DNA of 64,000 nt from Mammaliicoccus vitulinus (GCF_029024305.1 NZ_CP118974.1:2387069-2451068); one strand, 5' to 3'. Shown: positions 42,220-51,992, counted from the first letter of the stretch. Translations and numbers: made by a program. The notes: generated by a model from the letters alone, not told the origin.

Positions 42220-44019
42220 TTACTTCTTAATGCCGAATTCATCTACTAATTTAACTTGTCTTTGTTCACCTTTACTAATATCTCCATGCAATTGATAGAT
42301 TTTAACTACGAGTTCATCACCTGATACATCATAAACTGAGAAGTTTTGGTCAGATGAATCACGGTTATTTTCATGACTATCATTAAATGCATCTGTTTTA
42401 TGAGGTTGCTCACCTAATGCAAACAAACTATTATAGTGATCTAATTGCTCTTGTGTTAAGTCTTTTAATTCAGGTCTTACCTTTTTAATATGTTCTAACG
42501 GACGATCATAAATGCTATCGTATGCTTTAGTTCCCCCTGTGTTAGGTAATACATACACAGAACCTTTAGGATTATCATAATACGTCACATTATCCTTGCC
42601 ACGTATTTGTTTCGCATCTTCTTTTTTCGCATTTACAAAGCTATTTTTTGTCGTTGTATGTTCAAGTGGTTTAGTACGAGAAAGTACATGGTCATGACCT
42701 TGAAGCACTAAATCAACATCTAAATCATCGATTTGTTTAGTCAGTTCATCACGAATTTTAGCGACATCTTCATCTGATAATGCATGATAAGATTTAGAAT
42801 ACATCGGTTTGTGAAGGTTTAAAATAACCCATTTCGAACCATTCTTTCTTGCATCTTTGATATCCTGTTTAATCCATTCCATCTGCTCTTTCCCAATTGC
42901 TTTTTCATCTGGATTATCTTTTGATTTTTTATTGTCATTCGTATTAGCGACAACCATATGTGCACCATTATAATCAAATGAATAATATGAACCACCATTT
43001 ACTGCGTTATTTTCTTTCGGCACATTGACATGATCGTTATAAGTCGTTAACAATTTTTCATCATCTTCGCTTAGTGCATATTCATCATGATTACCAGGTG
43101 CAGAAGCTATCGGTAATGAAATAAATGATGGACGTGATTGATCATATAAATCGCCCCACTCGTCTTCAATCTCAGCAGTCTCTACAAAATCTCCTGTATG
43201 AAGTGCAAAGTTAGGGTTACCAGCTGTTTGAATCGCATTACTTAGTGTATCAGCACCAAATTGCGCTTCATTCCTTACATTTTCATTCCAGTATGCATTT
43301 TGAGTATCTGTATATTGAACAAATTGGAAGTGATCTCCTTTGTTTCCTGATGTTTTAAATTGACCAACTTCACTTTGAGGACCACTCGCACTACCAACGC
43401 GATAATAATATGTAGTATTTGGTTTTAAATCATTTGCTTCAGCTTTATAGCTATATTCTGGAACTGTCGTTAACTCTGACTTTCCGTGTTTATCACCGCG
43501 TGTCCATTCTGGCCCTTCAGCATTTTTATCTGTGTAATAGCCTTTTATCTTTTCTTTCCCATTCTCATCTTTAATTGGTTCACCTTCGTCATCTTTTTCC
43601 AAATCTGCAAAGATGAAATTCCCATTCTTATCACGCTCTACATATTTGGAATTAACTTTTTTAGATGTAGCATCAAAGGAACGTGCGTCATCAAATTGAC
43701 CCGTTTCAGAAACCCATACTTTAGCATCTTTAAATTGATCAGTTGTATACCAATTAAAAGCCATTTCCGTTTTAGTATCACCTTTAAAGTTCGTAATAAT
43801 ACGGTTAGGTTGATTTTTCTTCGGCACAGGTGCTACCTCAGGCTTTTGAGCTGTCACTTTAATTTCAGAATCATTCGCCTTATCCACTGTTTCTAATGTG
43901 CTTACTCCCGGATTTCCTGATCCACTTGCTTCTGCCGTTCCAGATGTCGAAATCCCTAATAATAACATCATACATGCTGTACCACTTAAGAATCGTTTTG
44001 CTATTGACTGATTATACAT
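42220..44019 (-). CDS. Secreted purple-acid-type metallophosphatase
   Basis: 599 residues. Signal peptide (residues 1-32, FLSGTACMMLLLGISTSGTAEA). A fibronectin-like N-terminal domain (about 70-220, NRIITNFKGDTKTEMAFNWY, TTYYYRVGS) precedes the phosphatase domain with metal-binding motifs FVQYTDTQ, LHTGDFVE, SAPGNHDEY, ILNLHKPMYS and LVLQGHDHVLSRT. This is the purple acid phosphatase layout with a dinuclear metal site. It probably releases phosphate from organic phosphates outside the cell. No wall-sorting signal. Ribosome site AGGAGG. Confidence 0.88.
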   Translation of the reverse strand: MYNQSIAKRFLSGTACMMLLLGISTSGTAEASGSGNPGVSTLETVDKANDSEIKVTAQKPEVAPVPKKNQPNRIITNFKGDTKTEMAFNWYTTDQFKDAKVWVSETGQFDDARSFDATSKKVNSKYVERDKNGNFIFADLEKDDEGEPIKDENGKEKIKGYYTDKNAEGPEWTRGDKHGKSELTTVPEYSYKAEANDLKPNTTYYYRVGSASGPQSEVGQFKTSGNKGDHFQFVQYTDTQNAYWNENVRNEAQFGADTLSNAIQTAGNPNFALHTGDFVETAEIEDEWGDLYDQSRPSFISLPIASAPGNHDEYALSEDDEKLLTTYNDHVNVPKENNAVNGGSYYSFDYNGAHMVVANTNDNKKSKDNPDEKAIGKEQMEWIKQDIKDARKNGSKWVILNLHKPMYSKSYHALSDEDVAKIRDELTKQIDDLDVDLVLQGHDHVLSRTKPLEHTTTKNSFVNAKKEDAKQIRGKDNVTYYDNPKGSVYVLPNTGGTKAYDSIYDRPLEHIKKVRPELKDLTQEQLDHYNSLFALGEQPHKTDAFNDSHENNRDSSDQNFSVYDVSGDELVVKIYQLHGDISKGEQRQVKLVDEFGIKK

Positions 44020-44213
44020 ATGTACACTTCCTCCTAATTAACCCTAGTGATTTTAAATGCGCTATATAAAGAAGTGTATCAACCGTAAGTTAACCTTTTG
44101 TAAAGATAGTATGAGTATTGTATGAATATCATTTTAAGTTACGCAATTGAAGATGTATGAATCTACAGATCCGAAACTACCTTTAGACATACTTTACAAA
44201 AGGACATATAAAA

Positions 44214-44253
44214 ATCTCCCAATCCAATTGTTAAATCCAATGGATTGGGAGAT
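44214..44253 (-). terminator. Terminator of the siderophore SBP gene
   Basis: ATCTCCCAATCCA / TGGATTGGGAGAT stem followed by TTTTTA on the minus strand. Confidence 0.85.
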
Positions 44254-44293
44254 ATATTAAAGTTTGATATTTCAAACGCTTCAACATTATATT

Positions 44294-45202
44294 CTATTTT
44301 TTCAATAGTTCTTTCTTAAATGTTTCAGCTTGTTTCTCAACGGAAATTAAGTCACCATATATGGCTTCATCACTTGTATAATAAATAACATTTCCGTTTT
44401 TCACTGCTTTATTATTTTTCCAAATTGTTGATTCAGTAAATTCTATATTAGGCTTCTTACCATCTGTAGTTGGGATGAATAAGTAGTCACCTGAATAATC
44501 ATTAAATTTTTCTTTTGGAACTTTCATGAATTTCTCAGCTGGCATTGCTTTTTTCGCTTCTGGATCTTCTTTCAATTTAAACCCGTCATATATGGCATCA
44601 CTACCTCTACCAAATCGAGCTCCGAATTGATAAATGTCTTTTGCTTGTACGTCCATTATTGATGCAGTCTTATCTTCACCAATATGTTTTTTAATTTCTT
44701 TGCCATCTTTTAATAGTTTATCTGACAGTTCTTCAGCTTGTTTTTTTGCTTTTTCTTCTTTGTTTACTAATTTACCGTATTCAATATGCGTACCTTTATA
44801 ATCAGTATCTTGTACTTTTAATGAAACAGTCGGTGCAATTTTTGAAAGCTTATTATTATTTTTGTTCTCTTTATATGTAACAATTAAATCTGGTTTAAGT
44901 TTTGCTGCAGCTTCAACATCTTCTGGATCCACTTTTTTAACATCTTTCATGTCTAAATATTTCGAATTTGGAAATACACTCGTTATCCCGATTGGTTCTA
45001 CTCCTAATTTTTTCAGATTACCATAATTAGCAGTAAGCAATAGAATACGTTTAGGATTTTTAGGTATTTTGACTTTATCTCCGCTTTCAGTAGTAAACGT
45101 TCTTTCTTTGCTATCATTTTTACTACTAGAAGCTTCATTTTTATTCCCGCAAGCAGCCAATAATAAAGATAAACACAACACAAAGCTTAATATTTTTTTC
45201 AT
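44294..45202 (-). CDS. Iron-siderophore ABC binding lipoprotein
   Basis: 302 residues. Lipobox LLLAACGN (Cys18). FhuD/YfiY-like binding protein: KVKIPKNPKRILLLTANYGNLKKLGVEPIG (in parts), AKLKPDLIVTY and FGRGSDAIYDGF. A Fur box lies 21 bases before the start. No permease or ATPase follows, so it shares a transporter encoded elsewhere. Ribosome site GAAGAGGTG. Confidence 0.88.
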   Translation of the reverse strand: MKKILSFVLCLSLLLAACGNKNEASSSKNDSKERTFTTESGDKVKIPKNPKRILLLTANYGNLKKLGVEPIGITSVFPNSKYLDMKDVKKVDPEDVEAAAKLKPDLIVTYKENKNNNKLSKIAPTVSLKVQDTDYKGTHIEYGKLVNKEEKAKKQAEELSDKLLKDGKEIKKHIGEDKTASIMDVQAKDIYQFGARFGRGSDAIYDGFKLKEDPEAKKAMPAEKFMKVPKEKFNDYSGDYLFIPTTDGKKPNIEFTESTIWKNNKAVKNGNVIYYTSDEAIYGDLISVEKQAETFKKELLKK

Positions 45203-45222
45203 TTATTGCACCTCTTCTTTTA

Positions 45223-45241
45223 ATTGATAACTATTATCAAT
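45223..45241. promoter_or_regulatory. Fur box before the 44294-45202 lipoprotein
   Basis: ATTGATAACTATTATCAAT, a 9-1-9 palindrome with a single mismatch, just upstream of the gene. Confidence 0.9.
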
Positions 45242-45295
45242 TATATACGATTAATCAACTTATTCAATATATATCGAAAAGTAAATATTGTACGT

Positions 45296-46102
45296 TTAGA
45301 ATGACGGTATTAATGTATCTTTATGTTGTTCTTTTAAATATTTTTTCACTGCGTCACTTTTCATTGCTTTATTTAATGCTTTAATTTTATCGGAATCTTT
45401 ATTATCTTCTCTCGCAACTAATTGTATAGAAAAGCGGTTATCAATATTTTTTTCTAAGAATAATGCGTCAGCTGGTTTTAATCCTATTTTTGAAATATAA
45501 GTTGGATAGTTATAAACAAGCGATACATCTTTCTCACTATAAGTTTCTGCTAAATTAAGTAAGTCTACTTTTAACCATTTAAAATCTTTAGGATTTTCTA
45601 TAATATCTTTAGTTGTTCCGTTGACGCCAACGCCATCTTTTAATTTGATTAATCCTTGTTCTTCAAGAATTGCTAAAGCTCTTCCCTCGTTTGAGATATC
45701 ATTAGGTATCGCAACTTTAGTTCCTTTTGGTATCGCGTTAATATCTTTATATTTTTTAGAATAAAAACCTACTTTTGCATCGTAAATCGGTTGTATCGTT
45801 GCTAAGTTAGCATCTCTTTCTTTATTGTATTTTTCCATAAAGGGTTTATGCTGAGCGAAACTTGCATCCGCTTCTTTACTACTAACCATGTCGTTATAAG
45901 CAACATTATCGTTAACTTGTACGAGTTTGATTTCCCATCCGTCTTTTTTAGCCTCTTTAGCTGCTTCTTTTACAACATCTGTCATAGGAGGTGCTTGTGA
46001 AGCGACTTTAATAACTTTGTCTTCATTGTCTTTCTTATTCGCGCCACAACCAGAAATGATTACACTAAACATTAATATAAAAACAAATAAACTTTTTTTC
46101 AT
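45296..46102 (-). CDS. metQ: NlpA/MetQ-family ABC binding lipoprotein
   Basis: 268 residues. Lipobox SVIISGCGA (Cys19). NlpA-family patterns: KVIKVASQAPPMTDVV, EIKLVQVNDNVAYNDMV, ADASFAQHKPFMEKYN and FSIQLVAREDN. MetQ proteins bind D/L-methionine. Here the partner ATPase lacks the methionine-sensing domain, so methionine is the default but not certain substrate. Last gene of the metN-metI-metQ-type operon, seven bases after metI. Confidence 0.8.
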   Translation of the reverse strand: MKKSLFVFILMFSVIISGCGANKKDNEDKVIKVASQAPPMTDVVKEAAKEAKKDGWEIKLVQVNDNVAYNDMVSSKEADASFAQHKPFMEKYNKERDANLATIQPIYDAKVGFYSKKYKDINAIPKGTKVAIPNDISNEGRALAILEEQGLIKLKDGVGVNGTTKDIIENPKDFKWLKVDLLNLAETYSEKDVSLVYNYPTYISKIGLKPADALFLEKNIDNRFSIQLVAREDNKDSDKIKALNKAMKSDAVKKYLKEQHKDTLIPSF

Positions 46103-46109
46103 ATCTACA

Positions 46110-46781
46110 CTACTTCCTTTTGTCTAATTTTCGGGAAAGATTGTTCCCCAACATTTGAATGATAAATACACTAATAATAATGATAATAATTGAAAAATAC
46201 ATCACTTCATTTTCATAACTTTGGTAACCGTAGCGAATAGCAAAATCTCCTATGCCACCTCCGCCAACAATGCCCATAACAGTTGAATAAGAAACCATAC
46301 TCACAGTTGTCGTCGTGTAAGCTAATATAATACCACTACGTGATTCTACTAATATAAAATTCCAAATATATTTTAGTTTGGTAGCGCCTAATGATTCTGC
46401 CAACGTCTTAATATCACCAGGTATATCTAGCAATACTTGCTCAACTAATCTTGAGAATATCGCGATACCAACAATACTCAACGGTATTATAGAAGGATAA
46501 GGCCCAAAAGCACTTCCTAAAATGAGTCGCGTTAATGGTATTAAACTGATTACAAATAATAAATATGGGAATGAGCGAATAAAAGTAATCAAGAAATTAA
46601 AAGACCAATAATAGTTGATATTTAATTCTCTAATACTTGGATTCGATAAAAACAATGCAATTCCTAGAGGTAGACCTATTAATAAAGTCATAATCATTGA
46701 GTACCCTAGCATAATACAAGTCTCTTGTAATGATTGAATCAGTTCCGGTAAATAATAATTGATTTTTTCTAAAAAAGTCAT
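46110..46781 (-). CDS. metI: MetI-type ABC permease
   Basis: 223 residues with five to six membrane segments. EAA loop region LAESLGATKLKYIWNFIL, and the ends VSYSTVMGIVGGGGIGDFAIRYGYQ (in parts) match MetI. It overlaps the ATPase gene by four bases (ATGA), so translation is coupled. Confidence 0.87.
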   Translation of the reverse strand: MTFLEKINYYLPELIQSLQETCIMLGYSMIMTLLIGLPLGIALFLSNPSIRELNINYYWSFNFLITFIRSFPYLLFVISLIPLTRLILGSAFGPYPSIIPLSIVGIAIFSRLVEQVLLDIPGDIKTLAESLGATKLKYIWNFILVESRSGIILAYTTTTVSMVSYSTVMGIVGGGGIGDFAIRYGYQSYENEVMYFSIIIIIISVFIIQMLGNNLSRKLDKRK

Positions 46782-47500
46782 CCTTCAATACTCCGTTTAA
46801 CGTTTTCTAAATAAGAAGCAGTGTTCTTTTCTGCACTTTTATTTCTATTCTCAATAATATCTAGCAATTGACCGTCCTCCATAACACAAACTTTTTCACA
46901 TAATTGTTTCACAACGCTCAACTCGTGTGTAACAAAGATGATTGTAATATTGAATTCATGATTAATATTTTTGAGCATTTTAATAATGGTTTCAGTGTTG
47001 TTCTCGTCTAAACTACTCGTTGCTTCATCACATAATAGAATATCTGGATTTCTAACTAAAGCGCGTGCTAATGAAACACGTTGCTTCTCTCCTCCAGATA
47101 ATTGTGAAGGATAGCTTTTCGCTTTATCTTCTAAGCCAACAAACTGTATCAATTCATTCACTTTATGCTGATCTTCTTTGTTGATAATTTTCAGAGGTAA
47201 AGCTATATTCTGATAAACATTCAAGTTATTCAATAAATTATAATTTTGAAAAACCATACCGATTTTTTCTTTATATTTTCGAATGACCTTTTTAGATGCA
47301 TCATTAATTGCTTTATCTTCAAAAATAATTTGACCTTCAGTTGGCTGCTCTATAAAATTAAGCAACTTTAATAAAGTCGATTTCCCTGATCCACTCTTTC
47401 CTACAATCCCTGTTATAGACCCTGATTCTATAGTTAAAGTAAAGTTTTGAACAGCATACTTATCGTTATATTTTTTTGATACATTTTCTAATTTATACAA
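46778..47500 (-). CDS. MetN-type ABC ATPase lacking the NIL domain
   Basis: I start it at the TTG at 47500, seven bases after AGGAG; the longer frame to 47578 runs through the promoter. 240 residues: Walker A GIVGKSGSGKST, Q loop MVFQNYNLL, signature LSGGEKQRVS, Walker B LLCDEATSSLD and switch His in FVTHEL. Typical MetN proteins are about 340 residues and end in a regulatory NIL/ACT-like domain; here the protein stops just after the nucleotide domain. First gene of its operon. Confidence 0.85.
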   Translation of the reverse strand: MYKLENVSKKYNDKYAVQNFTLTIESGSITGIVGKSGSGKSTLLKLLNFIEQPTEGQIIFEDKAINDASKKVIRKYKEKIGMVFQNYNLLNNLNVYQNIALPLKIINKEDQHKVNELIQFVGLEDKAKSYPSQLSGGEKQRVSLARALVRNPDILLCDEATSSLDENNTETIIKMLKNINHEFNITIIFVTHELSVVKQLCEKVCVMEDGQLLDIIENRNKSAEKNTASYLENVKRSIEG

Positions 47501-47532
47501 ATTTTTACTCCTAGTTAATATTTTTAAAATCG

Positions 47533-47553
47533 ATTCTATAATCATTATCCAAT
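47533..47553. promoter_or_regulatory. Fur-like box before the MetN-type operon
   Basis: On the minus strand ATTGGATAATGATTATAGAA: GATAATGATTAT is a good half-match to the Fur consensus, with an imperfect palindrome of 8 of 10 pairs. A TTGACA box lies upstream at about 47570. No T-box or S-box structure is visible, which would be expected for a methionine operon. Confidence 0.5.
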
Positions 47554-47699
47554 AATTGAAATCGATAATCAATGTCAATAAATTTCATTTTCATGATATT
47601 TTCCTTTCACAACAATGTAAAGAGTTGAGTCATATAATCGCTTTCTAGTATGATAGACTTATAAAGAAGATATTATTTTCTAAAAGGAGCGAAAGTAAA

Positions 47700-48452
47700 A
47701 TGAACGAAGCAGCAAAAACATTAGATGGTTGGTACAGCTTGCATTTATTTTATTCAATAGATTGGACTAGCCTTAAAACTGTACCAGAAGATGATAGAAC
47801 TACAATGATTAATGAATTCAAAACTTTCCTTGAAGCATTAGAAACAGTTCATAATAACAAAGAAGGTTCACATGCTTTCTACAACATTACAGGTCAAAAA
47901 GCAGACTTAATGTTATGGTTCTTACGTCCTGACGTTAAGCAATTGAACGTTTTAGAAAATGAATTTAACAAATTAAACATCAGTGATTTCTTAATTCCTA
48001 CTTATTCTTATGTTTCAGTAGTAGAACTTTCAAACTATCTTGCTGGTGATTCTGATGAAGATCCATATGAAAATCCACATGTAAAAGCAAGATTATATCC
48101 AGAAGTTCCACGTTCTGAATACGTGTGTTTCTACCCAATGGATAAAAGACGTGACGGTGATGATAACTGGTATATGCTAGATATGGATCACAGACGTAGC
48201 TTAATGCGTTCTCACGGTTTAATTGGACGTAGCTATGCAGGCAAAGTAAAACAATTCATTACGGGTTCTGTAGGCTTAGACGACTACGAATGGGGCGTAA
48301 CATTATTTAGTGATGACATGTTACAATTCAAAAAATTAATCTATGAAATGCGTTTTGATGAAGTTTCAGCTAAATATGGTGACTTCGGTGCATTCTATGT
48401 AGGTAACATTTTAAATATTGATGAATTAGATACATTCTTTCAATTAAATTAA
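47700..48452 (+). CDS. hemQ: Coproheme decarboxylase (heme synthase) HemQ
   Basis: 250 residues, the usual length. Chlorite-dismutase-like family: [45 protein letters not shown], the active-site segment [20 protein letters not shown] (catalytic Tyr) and [16 protein letters not shown] (proximal His), [12 protein letters not shown]. It converts coproheme to heme b in Gram-positive bacteria with peroxide. Ribosome site AAAAGGAGCG. Confidence 0.96.
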   Translation: MNEAAKTLDGWYSLHLFYSIDWTSLKTVPEDDRTTMINEFKTFLEALETVHNNKEGSHAFYNITGQKADLMLWFLRPDVKQLNVLENEFNKLNISDFLIPTYSYVSVVELSNYLAGDSDEDPYENPHVKARLYPEVPRSEYVCFYPMDKRRDGDDNWYMLDMDHRRSLMRSHGLIGRSYAGKVKQFITGSVGLDDYEWGVTLFSDDMLQFKKLIYEMRFDEVSAKYGDFGAFYVGNILNIDELDTFFQLN

Positions 48453-48487
48453 TATCTAGTAGTTGAGACATTACGCTCAGCTTAAAA

Positions 48488-48546
48488 TAAATAAACATAT
48501 CACGCTACTGATTTTGCACAGTATATCGTGATATGTTTATTTTTTA
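48488..48546. terminator. Bidirectional terminator after hemQ
   Basis: AAATAAACATATCACG pairs with CGTGATATGTTTATTT and is followed by T-rich sequence; lies between convergent hemQ and gltS. Confidence 0.88.
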
Positions 48547-48592
48547 TTCAATCTTATGATTTTTGTATGAATCATTTATATCATACTAGTTT

Positions 48593-49801
48593 TTAGCTAA
48601 ATAGATTAATAAATAACGTAACGATTGGAACACCTAATAAATCAATTAGGAATGCGCCAACTACTGGTACGACTAAATAAGCTTTTGGTGAGGCACCAAA
48701 TTTCTTCGTAATAACATCTAAGTTTGCCATCGCATTCGGTGTTGCACCTAATCCATGGCCAATAAATCCACCGATCATAACTGCTGCGTCATAATTTTTC
48801 CCTAGTCCTCTGAATACGACAAAGACTGAGAACAGTACGATAAACACGATTTGAGCTAATACGATAATCGTTAATGGTAGAGCAAGTTGGTATATTTCTG
48901 TTAACTCAATACTCATTAATGCGATTGATAAGAATAAACTTAATGTAACGTCGCTTACTCGATTGGTAATTTTCATATCAATGATATTTAAATTACCATA
49001 ATCCGAGATATTTCTAATAATTACTGCCACAAACATCGCGCCTACATAAACTGGAATATTGATGCCTGTTAAATCCGTAAATCCTTCGCCAATAAATGTA
49101 CCAATAGCCATACAAACAGCGATAATTGTAAACTGAACGATAAACACTGTAGTTGGATTCATTCTACTATGTAAATTTTCATTGTATTCTACTTCACTAT
49201 AATCTAAACCAGAATCTTTAGCGTCTTCAGGTTTTAGATCGAACTTTTTAATTAAATATTTAACAACTGGTCCACCAATTAATCCACCGGCAACCAACCC
49301 TAATGTAGCTGCTGCGAGTGCTGCTGTTACAGCGGAATTAACACCTAAACTTTCTAAAGTTTGACCATAAGCTGCTGCATTCCCATGTCCACCTTCCATC
49401 GACATAGAACCAGCAGTTAAGCCTAGTAAAGGTGGTATATTTAATACTTTTGCTAATGAAACACCTATAACGTTTTGACAAAATGCTAATACGCCACAAA
49501 AGACGAAGTATAGTATTAACACTTTACCACCAAGTTTTAATAATTTTAATGATGCTCCTAAACCTATTGTTGTAAAGAAAGCGAGCATAAAGAAGTTTTG
49601 AATAAAATCAGAATCTAACTTAATCGTTATGATATTTGTTGATTGTAAAATTGCTACTAATATTGCAAATAATAATCCACCAATTACTGGAGCAGGAATA
49701 CATAAACGTCTCAAAATAGAAACATTACTTACTACCGCTTCTCCTAATAAAAGTAGGATACATGCTAGTGCCAATGTTGTAATAGCATCGAGCTCTAACA
49801 T
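48593..49801 (-). CDS. gltS: Sodium/glutamate symporter GltS
   Basis: Start at 49801 (MLELDAITT), after AAGGAGGAA. 402 residues, about ten to twelve membrane segments. GltS patterns: CIPAPVIGGLLFAIL, AFFTTIGLGASLKLLKLGG, LLGLTAGSMSMEGGHGNAAAYG (in parts) and MIGGFIGHGLGATPNAMANL (in parts). Takes up glutamate with sodium. Divergent from the amino-acid exchanger at 50097. Confidence 0.93.
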   Translation of the reverse strand: MLELDAITTLALACILLLLGEAVVSNVSILRRLCIPAPVIGGLLFAILVAILQSTNIITIKLDSDFIQNFFMLAFFTTIGLGASLKLLKLGGKVLILYFVFCGVLAFCQNVIGVSLAKVLNIPPLLGLTAGSMSMEGGHGNAAAYGQTLESLGVNSAVTAALAAATLGLVAGGLIGGPVVKYLIKKFDLKPEDAKDSGLDYSEVEYNENLHSRMNPTTVFIVQFTIIAVCMAIGTFIGEGFTDLTGINIPVYVGAMFVAVIIRNISDYGNLNIIDMKITNRVSDVTLSLFLSIALMSIELTEIYQLALPLTIIVLAQIVFIVLFSVFVVFRGLGKNYDAAVMIGGFIGHGLGATPNAMANLDVITKKFGASPKAYLVVPVVGAFLIDLLGVPIVTLFINLFS

Positions 49802-50096
49802 TTTACATTCCTCCTTAAACAACAACATTATTTCTATTGTGCTTTATCAATTTTAAAGAAATCGCTTTCAATCCATGATGAACATTATACATACCGATTA
49901 TTAAAAAATCTACCATGTATTTTTTAAAATAAAATAAATTTTCAAACTATATATTTATCTAAATTTTCAGATATTAATACATCAAATAAAAAATTCTTTA
50001 ATATTAAAATTTCCGATATACAAATATGCTGTATCGTGTATATTAGGCTATATAAAGATATATCATTCATTGAAATTTTATACATAAGGAGTAGTT

Positions 50097-51452
50097 ATGA
50101 AACATAATCAAGAACAATCATTACAGAAATCAATCGGATTAATGACTGCTATTACTATTGTTGTTGGTACGATTATCGGATCAGGTGTATTCGTGAAACC
50201 AGCTGTTGTTTTAACATATGCTGGTACTAGTAATATGGCAATTCTTGCTTGGGTTGTTGGGGGCGTATTAACTTTAGCTGCTGGTTTAACAATTTCTGAA
50301 ATCGGAGCTCAAATTCCCAAAACAGGTGGATTATATGCCTATATTCGTGATATTTACGGTCCATTTTGGGGCTTCTTAACAGGTTGGGTTCAAACGATTA
50401 TATATGGACCGGCCATTATCGTATCACTTGTATTATTTTTCGGTATACTTGTCACAAATTTCTTTAGTATTAGTAACAATATGAGCGTTTGGGTTGGATT
50501 ACTCGCACTCATCTTTTTAACAATTGTAAATATTTTAGGTACAAAGTTTGGCGGACTCATGCAAAACGTCACAACTATCGCTAAACTCATTCCTGTATTT
50601 GCAATTATCATATTCGGATTACTTTGGGGTAACGAAGGTATTTTCGGTCAAGATGTAACATCACTCATTAAAACGGACGGAGAAATAAACTTCGGTCGTG
50701 CTGTCCTTGCAACGTTATTTGCCTATGACGGTTGGATCATGTTGACGAATATGACTGGAGAAATGAAAAAGCCACAAAGAAATTTACCATTGGCAATGTT
50801 AATCGGTTTATTAATCGTAACACTTGCTTATGTACTCATTAACATCGCTGTATTTCATGTGATACCTGCAGCAGAATTAGTAGGATTAGGAAACACAGCT
50901 AGTGCAGAAGCTGCAAAAACATTATTCGGTGACATAGGTTCAAAAATTGTGAATATCGGTGTCATCATTTCAATATTCGGTTGTTTAAACGGAAAAATCA
51001 TTACCTTCCCACGTATTCCATTTGCTATGGCTGAAGATGGTTTATTACCAATGCATAAGTTTGTGGGATATATTAGTCCTAAATTCAAATCACCATTAGG
51101 CGCATTAACAACTGTATTCGGGATTTCATTCTTGCTCATCATCTTAACATTGTTATTCCCAGAAACAGTGAATGCAGACTATTTATCAGAAGTAACCATA
51201 TTTATTATTTATATTTTCTATATGATGGCATTCGTAGGGTTATTTATTCTTAGAAAACGCAACAAAGACGTTAAACGAGCATATTCCGTACCGTTGTATC
51301 CTTTCATTCCATTATTAGCACTGCTAGGTGGCGCTTTTATTATTATCAATACACTCATCTCAGACTTTATGGGCTCATTATATTCATTGATAATATTAGC
51401 AATAGGTATTCCGGTTTATATGTACTTAAAAAACAAACAAAAAACAGACTAG
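50097..51452 (+). CDS. APC-family amino-acid permease (SteT/LAT-like exchanger)
   Basis: 451 residues, twelve predicted membrane segments. APC signatures: GTIIGSGVFVKPAVVL in TM1, EIGAQIPKTGGLYAYIRDIYG, FAYDGWIMLTNMTGEMK in TM6 and RIPFAMAEDGLLP. The TM6 pattern and length fit the SteT-type serine/threonine exchanger group. Ribosome site AAGGAG. The terminator stem overlaps the stop codon. Confidence 0.87.
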   Translation: MKHNQEQSLQKSIGLMTAITIVVGTIIGSGVFVKPAVVLTYAGTSNMAILAWVVGGVLTLAAGLTISEIGAQIPKTGGLYAYIRDIYGPFWGFLTGWVQTIIYGPAIIVSLVLFFGILVTNFFSISNNMSVWVGLLALIFLTIVNILGTKFGGLMQNVTTIAKLIPVFAIIIFGLLWGNEGIFGQDVTSLIKTDGEINFGRAVLATLFAYDGWIMLTNMTGEMKKPQRNLPLAMLIGLLIVTLAYVLINIAVFHVIPAAELVGLGNTASAEAAKTLFGDIGSKIVNIGVIISIFGCLNGKIITFPRIPFAMAEDGLLPMHKFVGYISPKFKSPLGALTTVFGISFLLIILTLLFPETVNADYLSEVTIFIIYIFYMMAFVGLFILRKRNKDVKRAYSVPLYPFIPLLALLGGAFIIINTLISDFMGSLYSLIILAIGIPVYMYLKNKQKTD

Positions 51453-51475
51453 TTTCTAGTTTGTTTTTTTGTTTG
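51433..51475 (+). terminator. Terminator of the APC permease gene
   Basis: AAACAGACTAG / CTAGTTTGTTT stem with a three-base loop and T7; it starts inside the coding end. Confidence 0.85.
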
Positions 51476-51558
51476 TGGTCTTCCAGACTTTCAAATTTAA
51501 AATTGTACATACTTAAACAATCAAAAGTGTACATACTTAAATTATCATTTCCAATGTT

Positions 51559-51710
51559 GTGAGTTAAGTCTGAAGTTAATCCAAGACTTTGCCTATGTCG
51601 GGAGTTAAGTCCAAAGTTAATCCAAGACTTTGCCCAAGTCGTGAGTTTATTCCGAAGTTAATCCAAGACTTTGCCTATGTCGTGAGTTAAATCCAAAGTT
51701 AATCCAAGAC
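51559..51710. repeat. Family-C 41-bp tandem repeat, 4 copies (island 7)
   Basis: Units start at 51559, 51600, 51641 and 51682 (41-bp spacing). The array ends in CCAAGACATTTTTGTACATA, the flank that also follows the island 6 array. Before it, TTGTACATACTTAAA occurs twice (51504-51541) as a degenerate copy of the same flank. Confidence 0.92.
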
Positions 51711-51745
51711 ATTTTTGTACATACTTAAATTGTCATTTTTGTGCT

Positions 51746-51839
51746 GATTTTGTAAAGTGCTGACGCCCGGGGGAATAGTATGCCGCATGCGACTACAGGC
51801 TCGAGCCATACCCCAGGCAAGCATGCACTTTACAAAATC
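51746..51839. repeat. 97-bp hairpin module, copy 5
   Basis: Arms GATTTTGTAAAGTGC and GCACTTTACAAAATC match exactly. The apical loop differs: CCGCATGCGACTACAGGCTC, itself with a CGCATGCG palindrome. After it come TTAGGACATTTATGTCTCAG, where the two end motifs are nearly fused (51849-51868). Confidence 0.88.
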
Positions 51840-51929
51840 ATTATAAGTTAGGACATTTATGTCTCAGTTGCTTATCAACTATCTTATTCAAATAGAACGT
51901 TGAACTCAAAGTTTTAATTGAGACTCAAT

Positions 51930-51982
51930 AAAACAGACTGCCAACATGTTCACTTTAAGTGACTTTGTTGGCAGTCTGTTTT
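51930..51982. terminator. Bidirectional terminator between APC genes
   Basis: 17-bp perfect stem AAAACAGACTGCCAACA with its complement, and an inner CACTT/AAGTG pairing. It ends the minus-strand permease gene. Confidence 0.92.
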
Positions 51983-51992
51983 GTTGTTTTAT

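Noticed and set aside
47501-47699. Possible S-box (SAM) or T-box leader before the MetN-type operon
   Set aside because: Only about 130 bases, with no anti-terminator/terminator pair, no T-box core motif and no SAM-riboswitch helices seen.
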